From: Mycolicibacterium sp. S2-37
GTDB lineage: Bacteria; Actinomycetota; Actinomycetes; Mycobacteriales; Mycobacteriaceae
Direction of reading: 5' to 3'
Length of the DNA: 64,000 nucleotides
Assembly: GCF_017352375.1 (NCBI RefSeq)
Contig: NZ_JAFEVR010000008.1
Span: forward strand, 186,001 to 250,000
Shown here one piece after another: positions 18,106-26,967 of this stretch (its first letter is position 1; each line of letters begins with the position of its first letter). The notes under the pieces were generated by a model. It saw only the letters and a program-made list of their open reading frames with translations, did not search any database and was not told the origin of the DNA. A program made the position numbers and the translations under genes.

Positions 18106-19020
18106 GTGACGGAACCGAGCGCCCCCAGGGTCGCGGTATACCTGGACTTCGACAACATCGTGATCTCCAGGTACGACCAGGTCAACGGCCGTAGTTCGTA
18201 TCAGCGCGACAAGTCGAAGGACAGCACCGAGTTCGCCGAGCGGCTCGCTCGCGCGACCGTTGACATCGGCGCGATCATCGATTTCGCATCCTCATTCGGG
18301 ACACTGGTGCTCACCCGCGCTTATGCCGACTGGTCGGCCGAGGTCAACGCGGCCTACCGGGGTCAGCTGGTGGCCCGCGCGGTGGACCTGGTGCAGTTGT
18401 TCCCGGCAGCCGCCTACGGCAAGAACGGTGCCGACATCCGACTGGCCGTGGATGCAGTCGAGGACATGTTCCGGCTGCCCGACCTCACCCACGTGGTGAT
18501 CGTCGGCGGTGATTCCGATTACATCGCGCTCGCCCAGCGCTGCAGGCGGCTGGGCCGTTTCGTCGTCGGCATCGGTATCGCCGGGTCGACCAGCCGCTCC
18601 CTGGTGGCCGCGTGCGACGACTTCGTCACCTACGACCGGCTGCCTGGGGTTCCGGTGCCTGCACCGGCGGAGATGGCCGACACCGATAAAGCCGAGCCCG
18701 TCCGGCGCGGCCGCCGCACGAAACCGGACAAGGCGGCAGAACCCGAACCGGAGACCGAGGCCGATCCGGATACCGAGCCCGAACCCGATCCCGCGGACGC
18801 CGCGACCGCACTGCTGCTGCGGGCCTTGCGGATCGGGCTGGAGAAGGACGACGCCGACTGGCTGCACAATTCGGCGGTCAAAGCGCAGATGAAGCGGATG
18901 GACCCGTCGTTCAACGAGAGGGCGCTGGGCTACCGATCGTTCAGCGACTTCCTGCGCTCACACGCCGATCTGGTCGACCTCGACGAAACCAGCACCACCC
19001 GGATGGTGCGGTTGCGGTGA
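18106..19020 (+). CDS. NYN-domain (PIN-like) putative RNase with C-terminal LOTUS/OST-HTH-like domain
   Basis: A 304-residue protein. The N-terminal NYN domain has YLDFDN (Asp14, Asp16) and GGDSDY (Asp136, Asp138), the acidic metal-binding residues of PIN-like nucleases. A Pro/Glu/Asp-rich linker (about 190-230) leads to a C-terminal domain with LLLRALRIGLEKDDADWL and GYRSFSDFLRSH, typical of OST-HTH/LOTUS RNA-binding modules. I prefer GTG 18106, next to YVTEPSAPRVAVYLDF; ATG 18088 is also possible. Its stop overlaps the recD start (GTGA), so it is translationally coupled to recD. It is probably a structured-RNA or DNA-RNA nuclease. A link with RecBCD is inference from position. Confidence 0.8.
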   Translation: MTEPSAPRVAVYLDFDNIVISRYDQVNGRSSYQRDKSKDSTEFAERLARATVDIGAIIDFASSFGTLVLTRAYADWSAEVNAAYRGQLVARAVDLVQLFPAAAYGKNGADIRLAVDAVEDMFRLPDLTHVVIVGGDSDYIALAQRCRRLGRFVVGIGIAGSTSRSLVAACDDFVTYDRLPGVPVPAPAEMADTDKAEPVRRGRRTKPDKAAEPEPETEADPDTEPEPDPADAATALLLRALRIGLEKDDADWLHNSAVKAQMKRMDPSFNERALGYRSFSDFLRSHADLVDLDETSTTRMVRLR

Positions 19021-20735
19021 GCCTGCCCGCCGTCGCGGCCACCGGGCTGCTGCGCGCCTTCGCCGACGCCGAGGTGATCGACATCGCCGATGTCCATGTG
19101 GCGCAGCGGCTCACCACGCTGGGCAAGGAGCCGGACGAGACGGTCGCGCTGGCGATCGCCTTCGCGGTGCGTGCGCTGCGCGGCGGATCGGTGTGCGTGG
19201 ATCTGCGGTCGGTCGCCGATCAGGTCGGGCTGCCGGAACTGCCGTGGCCCGAACCGGAGGCCTGGCTCACGGCCGTGCGGGCGAGCCCGCTCACCGGCAC
19301 GCCCCCGGTGTTGCATTTCTACTCCAGCCGCGACGCCGACCTGCTGTACCTCGACCGGTACTGGCGCGAGGAACAGCAGGTCTGCGACGACGTGCTGGCG
19401 CTGCTGGGCTCCGCACTGCCAGCGGCCTCCCTCAGCCTCGACCGGCTCTTCCCGCCGGGCTGGGAGGAACAGCGGCGGGCCGCGGAAGTCGCTCTGGCGC
19501 AATCGCTCACGGTACTGACCGGCGGACCGGGCACCGGCAAGACGACGACGGTGGCGCGGCTGCTGGCACTGCTCGCCGAACAGGCCGCCCAGGCGAACCG
19601 GCCGCCGCTGCGCATCGCGTTGGCCGCGCCGACCGGCAAGGCCGCCGCACGCCTGCTCGATGCGGTCCAGGAGCAGATCGCCGAACTCGACACCGCGGAC
19701 CGTGACCGGCTGCCCGCGCTGACCGCGTCCACCCTGCATCGCCTGCTGCAGCGCAGACCCGATAACGCTTCGCGGTTCCGCCACCACCGCGAGAACCGGC
19801 TCCCGCACGACGTCATCGTCGTCGACGAGACGTCGATGGTGTCACTGACGCTGATGGCGCGGCTGCTCGAGGCGGTCCGGCCCGACAGCCGGCTGTTGCT
19901 CGTCGGCGATGCCGACCAGCTGGCGTCGGTGGAAGCCGGTGCGGTACTGGCCGATCTGGTCGACGGTCTCGGTGCCCGCGACGACGTGCGGATCGCCCGG
20001 CTCACTACAGCGCACCGCTTCGGGGCACCCATCGGCGAGCTGGCCGGGGCCATCCGCGACGGTGACGCCGACAGGGTGGTCGCGTCGCTGCGTTCCGGCG
20101 GACCGCACCTGGAGTGGATCGACACCGATCGCCCCGCCGACGCACTGCGCAATGTGCTTGTGCCGCAGGCCCTGCGGCTCCGCGAGGCGGCGGTGCTGGG
20201 CAACGGGCCCGTGGCGCTGCAGACCCTCGACGAGCACCGACTGCTGTGCGCGCACCGTCGCGGCCCCTTCGGCGTGCAGCACTGGAACCGTCAGGTCGAG
20301 CGGTGGCTGACCGAGTTGACCGGTGAACCGCTGTGGGCGGACTGGTACGCCGGGCGGCCGTTTTTGGTCACCGCCAACGACTACGGACTGCAGCTGTACA
20401 ACGGCGACACCGGTGTGACCGTCGCCCGCCCGGACGGTCTCGCCGCGATCGTCGGTGCGGGTGCGGGACCGGTCGAGCTGTCGACGAGCCGGCTCGCCGA
20501 CGTCGAGACCATGCACGCCATGACCATTCACAAAAGCCAGGGCAGCCAGGCCGACGTGGTGACGGTGCTGCTGCCGGCCGAGGACTCCCGGCTGCTCAGC
20601 CGCGAACTGTTCTACACCGCCGTCACCCGAGCTAAGAGCAAAGTCCGCATCGTCGGGACCGAGGCCGCACTGCGCGCCGCCATCGACCGGCGGGTGACGC
20701 GGGCCTCGGGCCTGAGGCAGCGGCTGGGCGGCTGA
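19017..20735 (+). CDS. recD: Exodeoxyribonuclease V subunit alpha (RecD helicase)
   Basis: A 572-residue superfamily-1B helicase. Walker A GGPGTGKTTT (169-178), APTGKAAARL (motif Ia), VVDETSMVSL (motif II), VGDADQLASVEAG (motif III) and the C-terminal IHKSQGSQADVV and FYTAVTRAK (motifs V and VI) are all present. It is the 5'-3' motor of RecBCD. It starts at GTG 19017, inside the last codons of the NYN gene. In M. tuberculosis recC, recB and recD are adjacent; here STAS and NYN genes separate recB from recD. Confidence 0.95.
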   Translation: MSLPAVAATGLLRAFADAEVIDIADVHVAQRLTTLGKEPDETVALAIAFAVRALRGGSVCVDLRSVADQVGLPELPWPEPEAWLTAVRASPLTGTPPVLHFYSSRDADLLYLDRYWREEQQVCDDVLALLGSALPAASLSLDRLFPPGWEEQRRAAEVALAQSLTVLTGGPGTGKTTTVARLLALLAEQAAQANRPPLRIALAAPTGKAAARLLDAVQEQIAELDTADRDRLPALTASTLHRLLQRRPDNASRFRHHRENRLPHDVIVVDETSMVSLTLMARLLEAVRPDSRLLLVGDADQLASVEAGAVLADLVDGLGARDDVRIARLTTAHRFGAPIGELAGAIRDGDADRVVASLRSGGPHLEWIDTDRPADALRNVLVPQALRLREAAVLGNGPVALQTLDEHRLLCAHRRGPFGVQHWNRQVERWLTELTGEPLWADWYAGRPFLVTANDYGLQLYNGDTGVTVARPDGLAAIVGAGAGPVELSTSRLADVETMHAMTIHKSQGSQADVVTVLLPAEDSRLLSRELFYTAVTRAKSKVRIVGTEAALRAAIDRRVTRASGLRQRLGG

Positions 20736-20774
20736 CGTTTCGCGCGTCTGTCCGTCCACGGCAGGCACGCACCG

Positions 20775-20780
20775 TAGGGT
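20775..20780 (+). promoter_or_regulatory. Candidate leaderless promoter (-10 element)
   Basis: TAGGGT at 20775-20780 is followed 7 nt later by the GTG start of the SRPBCC gene (20787), the spacing of a mycobacterial leaderless transcript. No convincing -35 box is seen. Confidence 0.45.
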
Positions 20781-20786
20781 GGCGCT

Positions 20787-21236
20787 GTGGTCGCCGAAAT
20801 CAGTCGCCATCGGACCGTCCGCGCCGACAACCAGGCGGTGTGGGACGTCCTCACCGACTACGGCGCCATCGCCGAGTGGGTGCCCGACGTGGACCACTCC
20901 TGCATCCTCAACGCCGCCGACGACGGCCTGATCGGAACCACCCGTCGCGTCCAGGTGGGGCGGATGGTGCTGGTCGAACGCGTGACCGAGGCACAACCGC
21001 TGCGCACCCTGGCCTACGACATCGCCGGGCTGCCCGGCCCGGTGCGCCACGCCGCCAACCGCTGGACGCTCGACGAGGTCCTCGAGGGCGCTACCGCGAT
21101 CACCCTCACCAGCACCGTCGACCTCGGGCCGGGACGGCTGCGCGGCCTGGCCGCCCGGGTGATCTCCCGGGCGATGGGTAAGTCGTCGGACTCGATGCTC
21201 AGCGGCCTGGCCGCGAAACTGGAGGCTCCCGCATGA
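20787..21236 (+). CDS. SRPBCC-family protein (polyketide cyclase/START-like fold)
   Basis: A 149-residue protein with the SRPBCC helix-grip pattern: an N-terminal strand ISRHRTVRADNQAVWDVLTDYGAIAEWVPDV, central antiparallel strands, and a long C-terminal helix (MGKSSDSMLSGLAAKLE). These proteins bind a hydrophobic ligand in a deep cavity. It starts a three-gene unit and overlaps the sulfatase gene by 4 nt (ATGA), so it may carry or recognise the sulfatase substrate. Function otherwise unknown. Confidence 0.8.
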   Translation: MVAEISRHRTVRADNQAVWDVLTDYGAIAEWVPDVDHSCILNAADDGLIGTTRRVQVGRMVLVERVTEAQPLRTLAYDIAGLPGPVRHAANRWTLDEVLEGATAITLTSTVDLGPGRLRGLAARVISRAMGKSSDSMLSGLAAKLEAPA

Positions 21237-23059
21237 CCCGACGGCCCGACATCGTCGTCATCATGACCGACGAGGAACGCGCCATCCCGCCGTACGAGAC
21301 CCCCGAGGTACTGCGCTGGCGCGAACGCGCGCTGCCGGGGCGCGCCTGGTTCGACGAACACGGTGTCCGGTTCACGCGGCACTACACCGGATCGCTGGCG
21401 TGCGTCCCGAGCCGGCCCACGATCTTCACCGGGCAGTATCCCGATCTGCACGGCGTCACCCAGACCGACGGCCTCGGCAAGCGCTACGACGACTCCCGGC
21501 TGCGGTGGCTGCGCGCAGGTGAGGTGCCGACCCTGGGCAACTGGTTCCGCGCCGCCGGATACGACACCCACTACGACGGCAAGTGGCACATCTCCCACGC
21601 CGACCTCGAGGACCCGGCCACCGGCGCCCCGCTGGCCACCAATGACGACGACGGCATCGTCGACCACGACGCCGTACAGCGCTATCTCGATGCCGATCCG
21701 CTGTCGCCGTACGGCTTCTCGGGTTGGGTCGGACCCGAGCCGCACGGCGCGAGTATGGCCAACAGCGGGATCCGCCGCGATCGGCTGTTCGCCGACCGCA
21801 TCGTCGCGTGGCTGGAGGACCGCTACGCGCGCCGCCGCGCCGGCGAGGAGGCGGCGCTACGGCCGTTCCTGCTCGTCGCCAGCTTCGTCAACCCGCACGA
21901 CATCGTGCTTTTCCCGGGGTGGTCGCGCCGCAGCCCGATCGAACCCTCGCCGCTCGACCCGCCGCACATTCCACCCGCCCCCACCGCCGACGAGGACCTG
22001 CGCTCGAAACCGGCCGCGCAGATCGCCTACCGCGAGGCGTACTACTCGGGCTACGGCCCGGCCCCCGCGGTCGGGCGCACCTACACCCGCAAAGCCCAGC
22101 AGTACCGCGACCTCTACTACCGGCTGCACGCCGAGGTCGACGTCCCGCTGGACCGGGTACGCCGCGCGGTCACCGAGGGCGGCTCCGACAACGCCGTGCT
22201 GGTCCGCACCTCCGATCACGGCGACCTGCTCGGCGCCCACGGCGGGCTGCACCAGAAGTGGTACAACCTCTACGACGAGGCCACCCGGGTGCCGTTCGTC
22301 ATCGCCCGCATCGGTGCGGCGGCAACGCCACCGCGCACGGTGTCTGCGCCGACGTCGCACATCGACTTGGTGCCGACGCTGCTCGGCGCGGCGGGTGTCG
22401 ACGTCAACGCGGCCGCAGCCCAGCTGGCCGGATCGTTCTCCGAGGTGCACCCGCTGCCCGGGCGCGACCTGATGCCCCTCGTGGACGGTGCGCCCGCCGA
22501 CGAGGGCCGTCCGATCTACCTCATGACCCGCGACAGCGTGCTCGACGGCGACACCGGCGCCTCGGCGATCGCGCGGCAGATCAAGCGCACGGACAACCCG
22601 CCTGCACCACTGCGGATCCGGGTGCCGGCCCACGTGGCGTCCAATTTCGAGGGCCTCGTGATGCGCGTCGACGAGACGGAGGTGGCCGGCGGCGCGGGCC
22701 ACCTGTGGAAGCTGGTGCGCACCTTCGACGATCCGGCCACGTGGACCGAACCGGGCGTGCGCCACCTGGCGTCCACTGGTCTCGGCGGAGACACCTACCG
22801 GCAAAGCCCGCTCGACGACCAGTGGGAGCTCTACGACCTGACCGCCGACCCGGTCGAGGCTGTCAACCGCTGGACCGACCCGGACCTGCACGAGCTGCGC
22901 AGGCATCTGCGCACGCAGCTCAAACATGTGCGCGCCGCATCCATTCCGGAGCGCAACCAGCCGTGGCCGTACGCCCGACGGCGTCCACCGGCCCGCCCGC
23001 AACGGGTCGGGCTGATCCACCGGGCGCTCAAACGCCTAGGGGTCGACGGCCCGGGCTGA
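21233..23059 (+). CDS. Sulfatase-family hydrolase
   Basis: A 608-residue alkaline-phosphatase-superfamily hydrolase. The motif ACVPSRPTIFTG contains CxPSR (Cys57, Arg61), the signal for conversion of Cys57 to formylglycine, as in true sulfatases and phosphonate monoesterases. The N-terminal metal site reads MTDEER (Asp13, Glu14) instead of the usual Asp-Asp, and SDHGDLLGAHGGLHQKW supplies the other metal ligands and Lys/His. No signal peptide is visible, so it is probably cytoplasmic. The C-terminal half has long insertions. It overlaps the SRPBCC gene and is followed after 2 nt by the membrane-protein gene. Substrate unknown. Confidence 0.88.
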   Translation: MTRRPDIVVIMTDEERAIPPYETPEVLRWRERALPGRAWFDEHGVRFTRHYTGSLACVPSRPTIFTGQYPDLHGVTQTDGLGKRYDDSRLRWLRAGEVPTLGNWFRAAGYDTHYDGKWHISHADLEDPATGAPLATNDDDGIVDHDAVQRYLDADPLSPYGFSGWVGPEPHGASMANSGIRRDRLFADRIVAWLEDRYARRRAGEEAALRPFLLVASFVNPHDIVLFPGWSRRSPIEPSPLDPPHIPPAPTADEDLRSKPAAQIAYREAYYSGYGPAPAVGRTYTRKAQQYRDLYYRLHAEVDVPLDRVRRAVTEGGSDNAVLVRTSDHGDLLGAHGGLHQKWYNLYDEATRVPFVIARIGAAATPPRTVSAPTSHIDLVPTLLGAAGVDVNAAAAQLAGSFSEVHPLPGRDLMPLVDGAPADEGRPIYLMTRDSVLDGDTGASAIARQIKRTDNPPAPLRIRVPAHVASNFEGLVMRVDETEVAGGAGHLWKLVRTFDDPATWTEPGVRHLASTGLGGDTYRQSPLDDQWELYDLTADPVEAVNRWTDPDLHELRRHLRTQLKHVRAASIPERNQPWPYARRRPPARPQRVGLIHRALKRLGVDGPG

Positions 23060-23061
23060 AC

Positions 23062-25440
23062 ATGCGAGTCGATGGGCGCGAGGTCGCCGTTTCCGGCAGT
23101 CTCATCCAGCCGCTGGGCCGCCGCACCAACGACATCCTGCGGCTGATCCTGTCGGCGGTGTTCCTCGCCGTCGTGATCACCAGTTCGCTGATCACCCGCT
23201 ACGAGTGGGATTCTCTCGAGCGGTCGGTGTCCGAGATCGTGGCGGTGCTGACCCCGACGCAGTCGAACCTGGTCTACCTCGCCTACGGCGTCGCGATCCT
23301 CGTGCTGCCCTTCGTGATCCTGGTCGGGCTGATCTTCGAACGGCGCTGGCAACCGCTGGCCGCCTTCGCCGCCGCGGGCCTGATCGCGGTGCTCGCCCTG
23401 TCCATCACCGGCAACGGGATCTCGACGCCGCGGTGGCGGCTCGACCTGTCCGACCCACGGCTGGACACCCAGCTGTCGCAGTTCCTCGACGACCCGCGCT
23501 GGATCGCGATGCTCGCCGCGGTGCTCACCGTGTCGGGGCCGTGGGTGTCGGCCCGACGGCGCCGGTGGTGGTGGGCGCTGCTGCTGGCGTTCGTGCCGAT
23601 CCACCTCGTCGTCAGCGCCGTGCTGCCCGCTCGGTCGGTTCTCGGCCTGGCCGTGGGCTGGTTCGTCGGGGCGCTGGTGGTGCTGATCGTCGGCACACCG
23701 GCGCTGGAGGTTCCGCTCGAGGAAGCGGTGCGGGCGCTGTACCGCCGCGGATTCGCGGTGACGGCGCTGGCGGTGTTGCGCCCGGCGGGACGGGGTCCGC
23801 TGGTACTGACGGCGACCACCGCCGATCCCGACGCCGTCGCGACGGTCCACATGTACGGCCCGAATCAGCGCAGCGGCGGCGCGATGCGCCAGATTTGGCA
23901 CAAGGTGCGGCTGCGCCCCGGCGAGACCGCACCCTTGCAGGCCTCGATGCGCCGCGCCGTCGAGCATCGCGCCCTGATGATGATCGCCGTCGGCGACCTG
24001 GGTCTGGCGAACACCTCGACGGTCGCGGTCGCGACGCTCGAACGCGGCTGGGCGCTCCACGCGCACACCCCGGTCCGCGGTGTGCCGGTCGACCAGTGCG
24101 CCGACCACACGCCACTGGACCGCGTGTGGGAGGCACTGCGGGTGTTGCACGACAACACCATCTCGCACGGCGACCTGCGGCCGTCGGAGGTCACCGTCGA
24201 CGACGGATCGGTGCTCTTCGGCGGGTTCGGCAGCTCCGAATACGGCGCCACCGACGTGCAGCTGCAGTCCGACATCGCCCAGCTGCTGGTCACCACGACG
24301 GCCGCCTACGGCGCCGACGACGCCGTCACCGCCGCGATCGGCGCCTTCGGTGGTGAGACGGTGCTCGTCGCGTCCCGGCGGCTCACCAAACACGCTGTGC
24401 CTGCGCGGGTTCGGGAGGCGGTGCCCGATGCGGACCACGTCATCACCGCCGCCCGCGAGGCCGTCATGCGCAAGACCGGCGCCGAACAGATCCGCGCCGA
24501 GAACATCACCCGGTTCACCCGCAACCAGATCATCCAGATCGTGCTGCTGGGCGCCCTGGTCTATGTCGCCTATCCGTTCCTCAGCTCCGTGCCGACGTTC
24601 TCGGCCGAACTGCGCAACGTGATCTGGTGGTGGGCGGTGGTCGGACTGGCGGTCTCGGTGCTCAAGTACCTCGGCGCGGCCACCGCGCTGTGGGCCTGCG
24701 CCGACGGGATGGTGAAGTTCGGCCACCTGGCGCTGATGCAGGTCGCCAACACCTTCGCCGCCACCACCACCCCGGCCGGCGTCGGCGGGTTGGCGCTGAG
24801 CACCCGATTCCTACAGAAGGGCGGGCTGGGCGCCGTGCGGGCCACCACGGCGGTCGCGCTGCAACAATCCGTGCAGGTGGTCACCCACATCGTGCTGCTC
24901 ATCGGCTTCAGCACGATCGCCGGTGCCCGGGCGGATCTGTCGCGCTTCGTCCCGTCGGCCACCGTGGTGTACCTGATCGTGGGTGCTCTGTTCGGCGTGC
25001 TCGGCATCGCCCTGTTGATCCCGCGGCTGCGGCGCTGGCTGACCACGACAGTGCGGCCGCGGCTGATGGAGGTGTTCACCGACCTCGCGACGCTGGCCCG
25101 TCAACCGCAGCGGCTGGCGCTGGTCGTACTCGGTTGCGCCATCACCACTCTCGGATCTGCGTTGGCGCTGTGGGCCAGCGTCGAGGCGTTCGGCGGCGAT
25201 CCGTCGTTCGTGTCCATCACCGTGGTCACGATGGTGGGCGGGTCGCTCGCCTCCGCGGCGCCCACACCGGGTGGCGTGGGCGCGGTGGAGGCGGCGTTGA
25301 TCGGCGGCCTCGCCGCGTTCGGCGTCCCGGCCGCGATCGCGGTTCCCGGCGTGCTGCTCTACCGGGTGCTGACGTGCTGGCTGCCCGTGCTGATCGGCTG
25401 GCGGCTGCTGGGGTGGATGACCGGCAAGGAGATGATCTAG
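23062..25440 (+). CDS. UPF0104/LPG-synthase-like flippase-type membrane protein with kinase-like segment
   Basis: A 792-residue membrane protein in three parts: about six N-terminal transmembrane helices (25-220); a soluble segment (about 230-475) with HDNTISHGDLRPSEV and VLFGGFG, resembling the catalytic loop and metal loop of protein/aminoglycoside kinases; and a C-terminal UPF0104 domain (about 480-785) with eight or so helices and TTPAGVGGLALSTRF and APTPGGVGAVEAAL motifs of lysylphosphatidylglycerol flippases. HGD keeps the catalytic Asp, but FGG replaces DFG, so kinase activity is doubtful. It probably moves or modifies a lipid. Its stop overlaps the convergent tetR stop (CTAG, 25437-25440). 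Confidence 0.8.
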   Translation: MRVDGREVAVSGSLIQPLGRRTNDILRLILSAVFLAVVITSSLITRYEWDSLERSVSEIVAVLTPTQSNLVYLAYGVAILVLPFVILVGLIFERRWQPLAAFAAAGLIAVLALSITGNGISTPRWRLDLSDPRLDTQLSQFLDDPRWIAMLAAVLTVSGPWVSARRRRWWWALLLAFVPIHLVVSAVLPARSVLGLAVGWFVGALVVLIVGTPALEVPLEEAVRALYRRGFAVTALAVLRPAGRGPLVLTATTADPDAVATVHMYGPNQRSGGAMRQIWHKVRLRPGETAPLQASMRRAVEHRALMMIAVGDLGLANTSTVAVATLERGWALHAHTPVRGVPVDQCADHTPLDRVWEALRVLHDNTISHGDLRPSEVTVDDGSVLFGGFGSSEYGATDVQLQSDIAQLLVTTTAAYGADDAVTAAIGAFGGETVLVASRRLTKHAVPARVREAVPDADHVITAAREAVMRKTGAEQIRAENITRFTRNQIIQIVLLGALVYVAYPFLSSVPTFSAELRNVIWWWAVVGLAVSVLKYLGAATALWACADGMVKFGHLALMQVANTFAATTTPAGVGGLALSTRFLQKGGLGAVRATTAVALQQSVQVVTHIVLLIGFSTIAGARADLSRFVPSATVVYLIVGALFGVLGIALLIPRLRRWLTTTVRPRLMEVFTDLATLARQPQRLALVVLGCAITTLGSALALWASVEAFGGDPSFVSITVVTMVGGSLASAAPTPGGVGAVEAALIGGLAAFGVPAAIAVPGVLLYRVLTCWLPVLIGWRLLGWMTGKEMI

Positions 25441-26003
25441 CCGACGGCGCCCCGGCGCAGCATCGCCATCGAGCGGGCCATCGTCGCGCGCGTCCGCGTC
25501 TCGTCCCCGACGTGGACGTGCTCGAGGACGGCCATCGCGAAGACGCCGTAGTAAGCCTGCTCCAAGGCCGCCACATCGTCCGGCGGAAGGCCCTCGGAAC
25601 CGCGCAGGATGCGGCGCAGCCGCGACCGCAGCTCCACCACCTCCGGGAACGTCGCCGTCGGATACCGAAGCAGCAGAGCGTAATACGCGCCAATGTTGTC
25701 GACGTCGGCGAAGAACATCGTCAGGCAGTCGTCGTAGAAGGCCTCCACCCGGCGCAGTGGCGCTTCGGCTGCGGAAGACTTCAGGAAGCTGTCCCACCTG
25801 GCGGCCAGCCGTTCCCCGAACACCTGCAGCAGCAGTTCATCCTTGTTGGAGGCGTAGAGGAAGATGGTGCCCAGCGCGACGCCGGCGCGTTCGGCGACCT
25901 GCCGCATCGTGACCGCGGAGAATCCCTGGGTTTCGACGAGTTCCCAGGTCGCGGCGAACACCGCGTCCCGCCGCCGTCGGCTCTCGTCCTTGCGGGCCCC
26001 CAC
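25437..26003 (-). CDS. TetR-family transcriptional regulator
   Basis: A 188-residue regulator with an N-terminal TetR helix-turn-helix (FSAVTMRQVAERAGVALGTIFLYASNKDELL) and an all-helical ligand domain. The start is GTG 26003. It is the last gene of the minus-strand operon that begins with the P450 gene. The palindrome before the P450 gene (30028-30049) has the form of a TetR operator, so this protein probably represses the operon, and itself through it. Confidence 0.88.
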   Translation of the reverse strand: MGARKDESRRRRDAVFAATWELVETQGFSAVTMRQVAERAGVALGTIFLYASNKDELLLQVFGERLAARWDSFLKSSAAEAPLRRVEAFYDDCLTMFFADVDNIGAYYALLLRYPTATFPEVVELRSRLRRILRGSEGLPPDDVAALEQAYYGVFAMAVLEHVHVGDETRTRATMARSMAMLRRGAVG

Positions 26004-26013
26004 CGCCGGTGAC

Positions 26014-26967
26014 CTAGACCCGGTTCACCGGGTGGTGCGGCGCCTCACCCCGCAGCACGCGGGCCACCTCGGCGAAGCTCTTGACCATCGTCTCCCCCAA
26101 CGATTCCCGGCTCCAGTGCGCAGCGTGCGGGGAGAGCAGGATCCCGTCGACGCCCAGCAGGGGGCTGTCGGCGGGCAGCGGTTCGATCTCGAACGTGTCG
26201 ATGCCGGCACCGCCGAGTTTCTTGGACGCGACGGCCTCGGCCAGGGCGGCCTCGTCGATGAGCCCGCCGCGCGACACGTTGATCACGAACGCGCCGCGCT
26301 TCATCCGCGACAGCGCCGCGGCGTCGAGCAGATGACGGGTGGCGTCGGTGAGCGGTACGTGCAGGGAGAGCACGTCGGCGGAGGCGATGACGTCGTCGGT
26401 GTCGGCCAGCGTCACGTCGAGTGCGGCCGCGTCGTCGGCCGAGATGGCCGGATCGTAGGCGATGACGGAGAAGCCGACGGCCCGCGCGGCGGCCGCGACG
26501 CGCCGACCGATCCGGCCCAGGCCAATGAGGCCGACAGTCTGAACGTCGGGGCGGTGCAACGACATTCCGAGCCGCCCGTCACCGAACTTCCCCGCCCGCA
26601 CGTTGGCGTCCCAGGCAACCAGTCGCCGGGTCAGGGCAAGGATGAGTGCCATCGCATGTGCGGCAACCTCGTGGAAGTTGGCATCCGGGACATTGGTGAC
26701 CTGGATTCCCTTCCGCGTCGCGGCCTCGATGTCGACGACATCGGTTCCGATGCCGCAGCGGTGGATGAGCCGGCAGCGGCGCAGCTCGGCAATCAGCGGC
26801 GCCCGGATGGGTTCGACGGCGACGATCAGGGCGTCGGCGTAGCGGGCGGCCTCAAGCAGCGCCTCGGCCGAACCGTCGGGCACGGTGACGATGTCGGCGA
26901 TCTCGCGCAGCGGCGCGGTGACCGCGTCCGGCGGGGTCATCGCGGGGTTGGTGATGAGCGCCTTCAC
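26014..26967 (-). CDS. D-2-hydroxyacid dehydrogenase family protein
   Basis: A 317-residue NAD(P)-dependent dehydrogenase of the D-isomer 2-hydroxyacid family. The dinucleotide loop GLIGLGRIGRRVA and the catalytic triad regions NVSRGGLIDE (Arg), DTFEIEPL (Glu) and LSPHAAHWS (His) are visible. It interconverts 2-oxo and D-2-hydroxy acids. The GTG start at 26967 overlaps the aldolase stop by 4 nt. It could reduce a 2-oxo acid released by the adjacent HpcH/HpaI-type aldolase. Confidence 0.9.
   Translation of the reverse strand: MKALITNPAMTPPDAVTAPLREIADIVTVPDGSAEALLEAARYADALIVAVEPIRAPLIAELRRCRLIHRCGIGTDVVDIEAATRKGIQVTNVPDANFHEVAAHAMALILALTRRLVAWDANVRAGKFGDGRLGMSLHRPDVQTVGLIGLGRIGRRVAAAARAVGFSVIAYDPAISADDAAALDVTLADTDDVIASADVLSLHVPLTDATRHLLDAAALSRMKRGAFVINVSRGGLIDEAALAEAVASKKLGGAGIDTFEIEPLPADSPLLGVDGILLSPHAAHWSRESLGETMVKSFAEVARVLRGEAPHHPVNRV

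Noticed and set aside
22831..24726. A 631-residue minus-strand frame opposite the sulfatase and flippase-like genes
   Set aside because: Composition (Gln/Arg/His-rich, no secondary-structure logic) and the conserved plus-strand genes mark it as a shadow.
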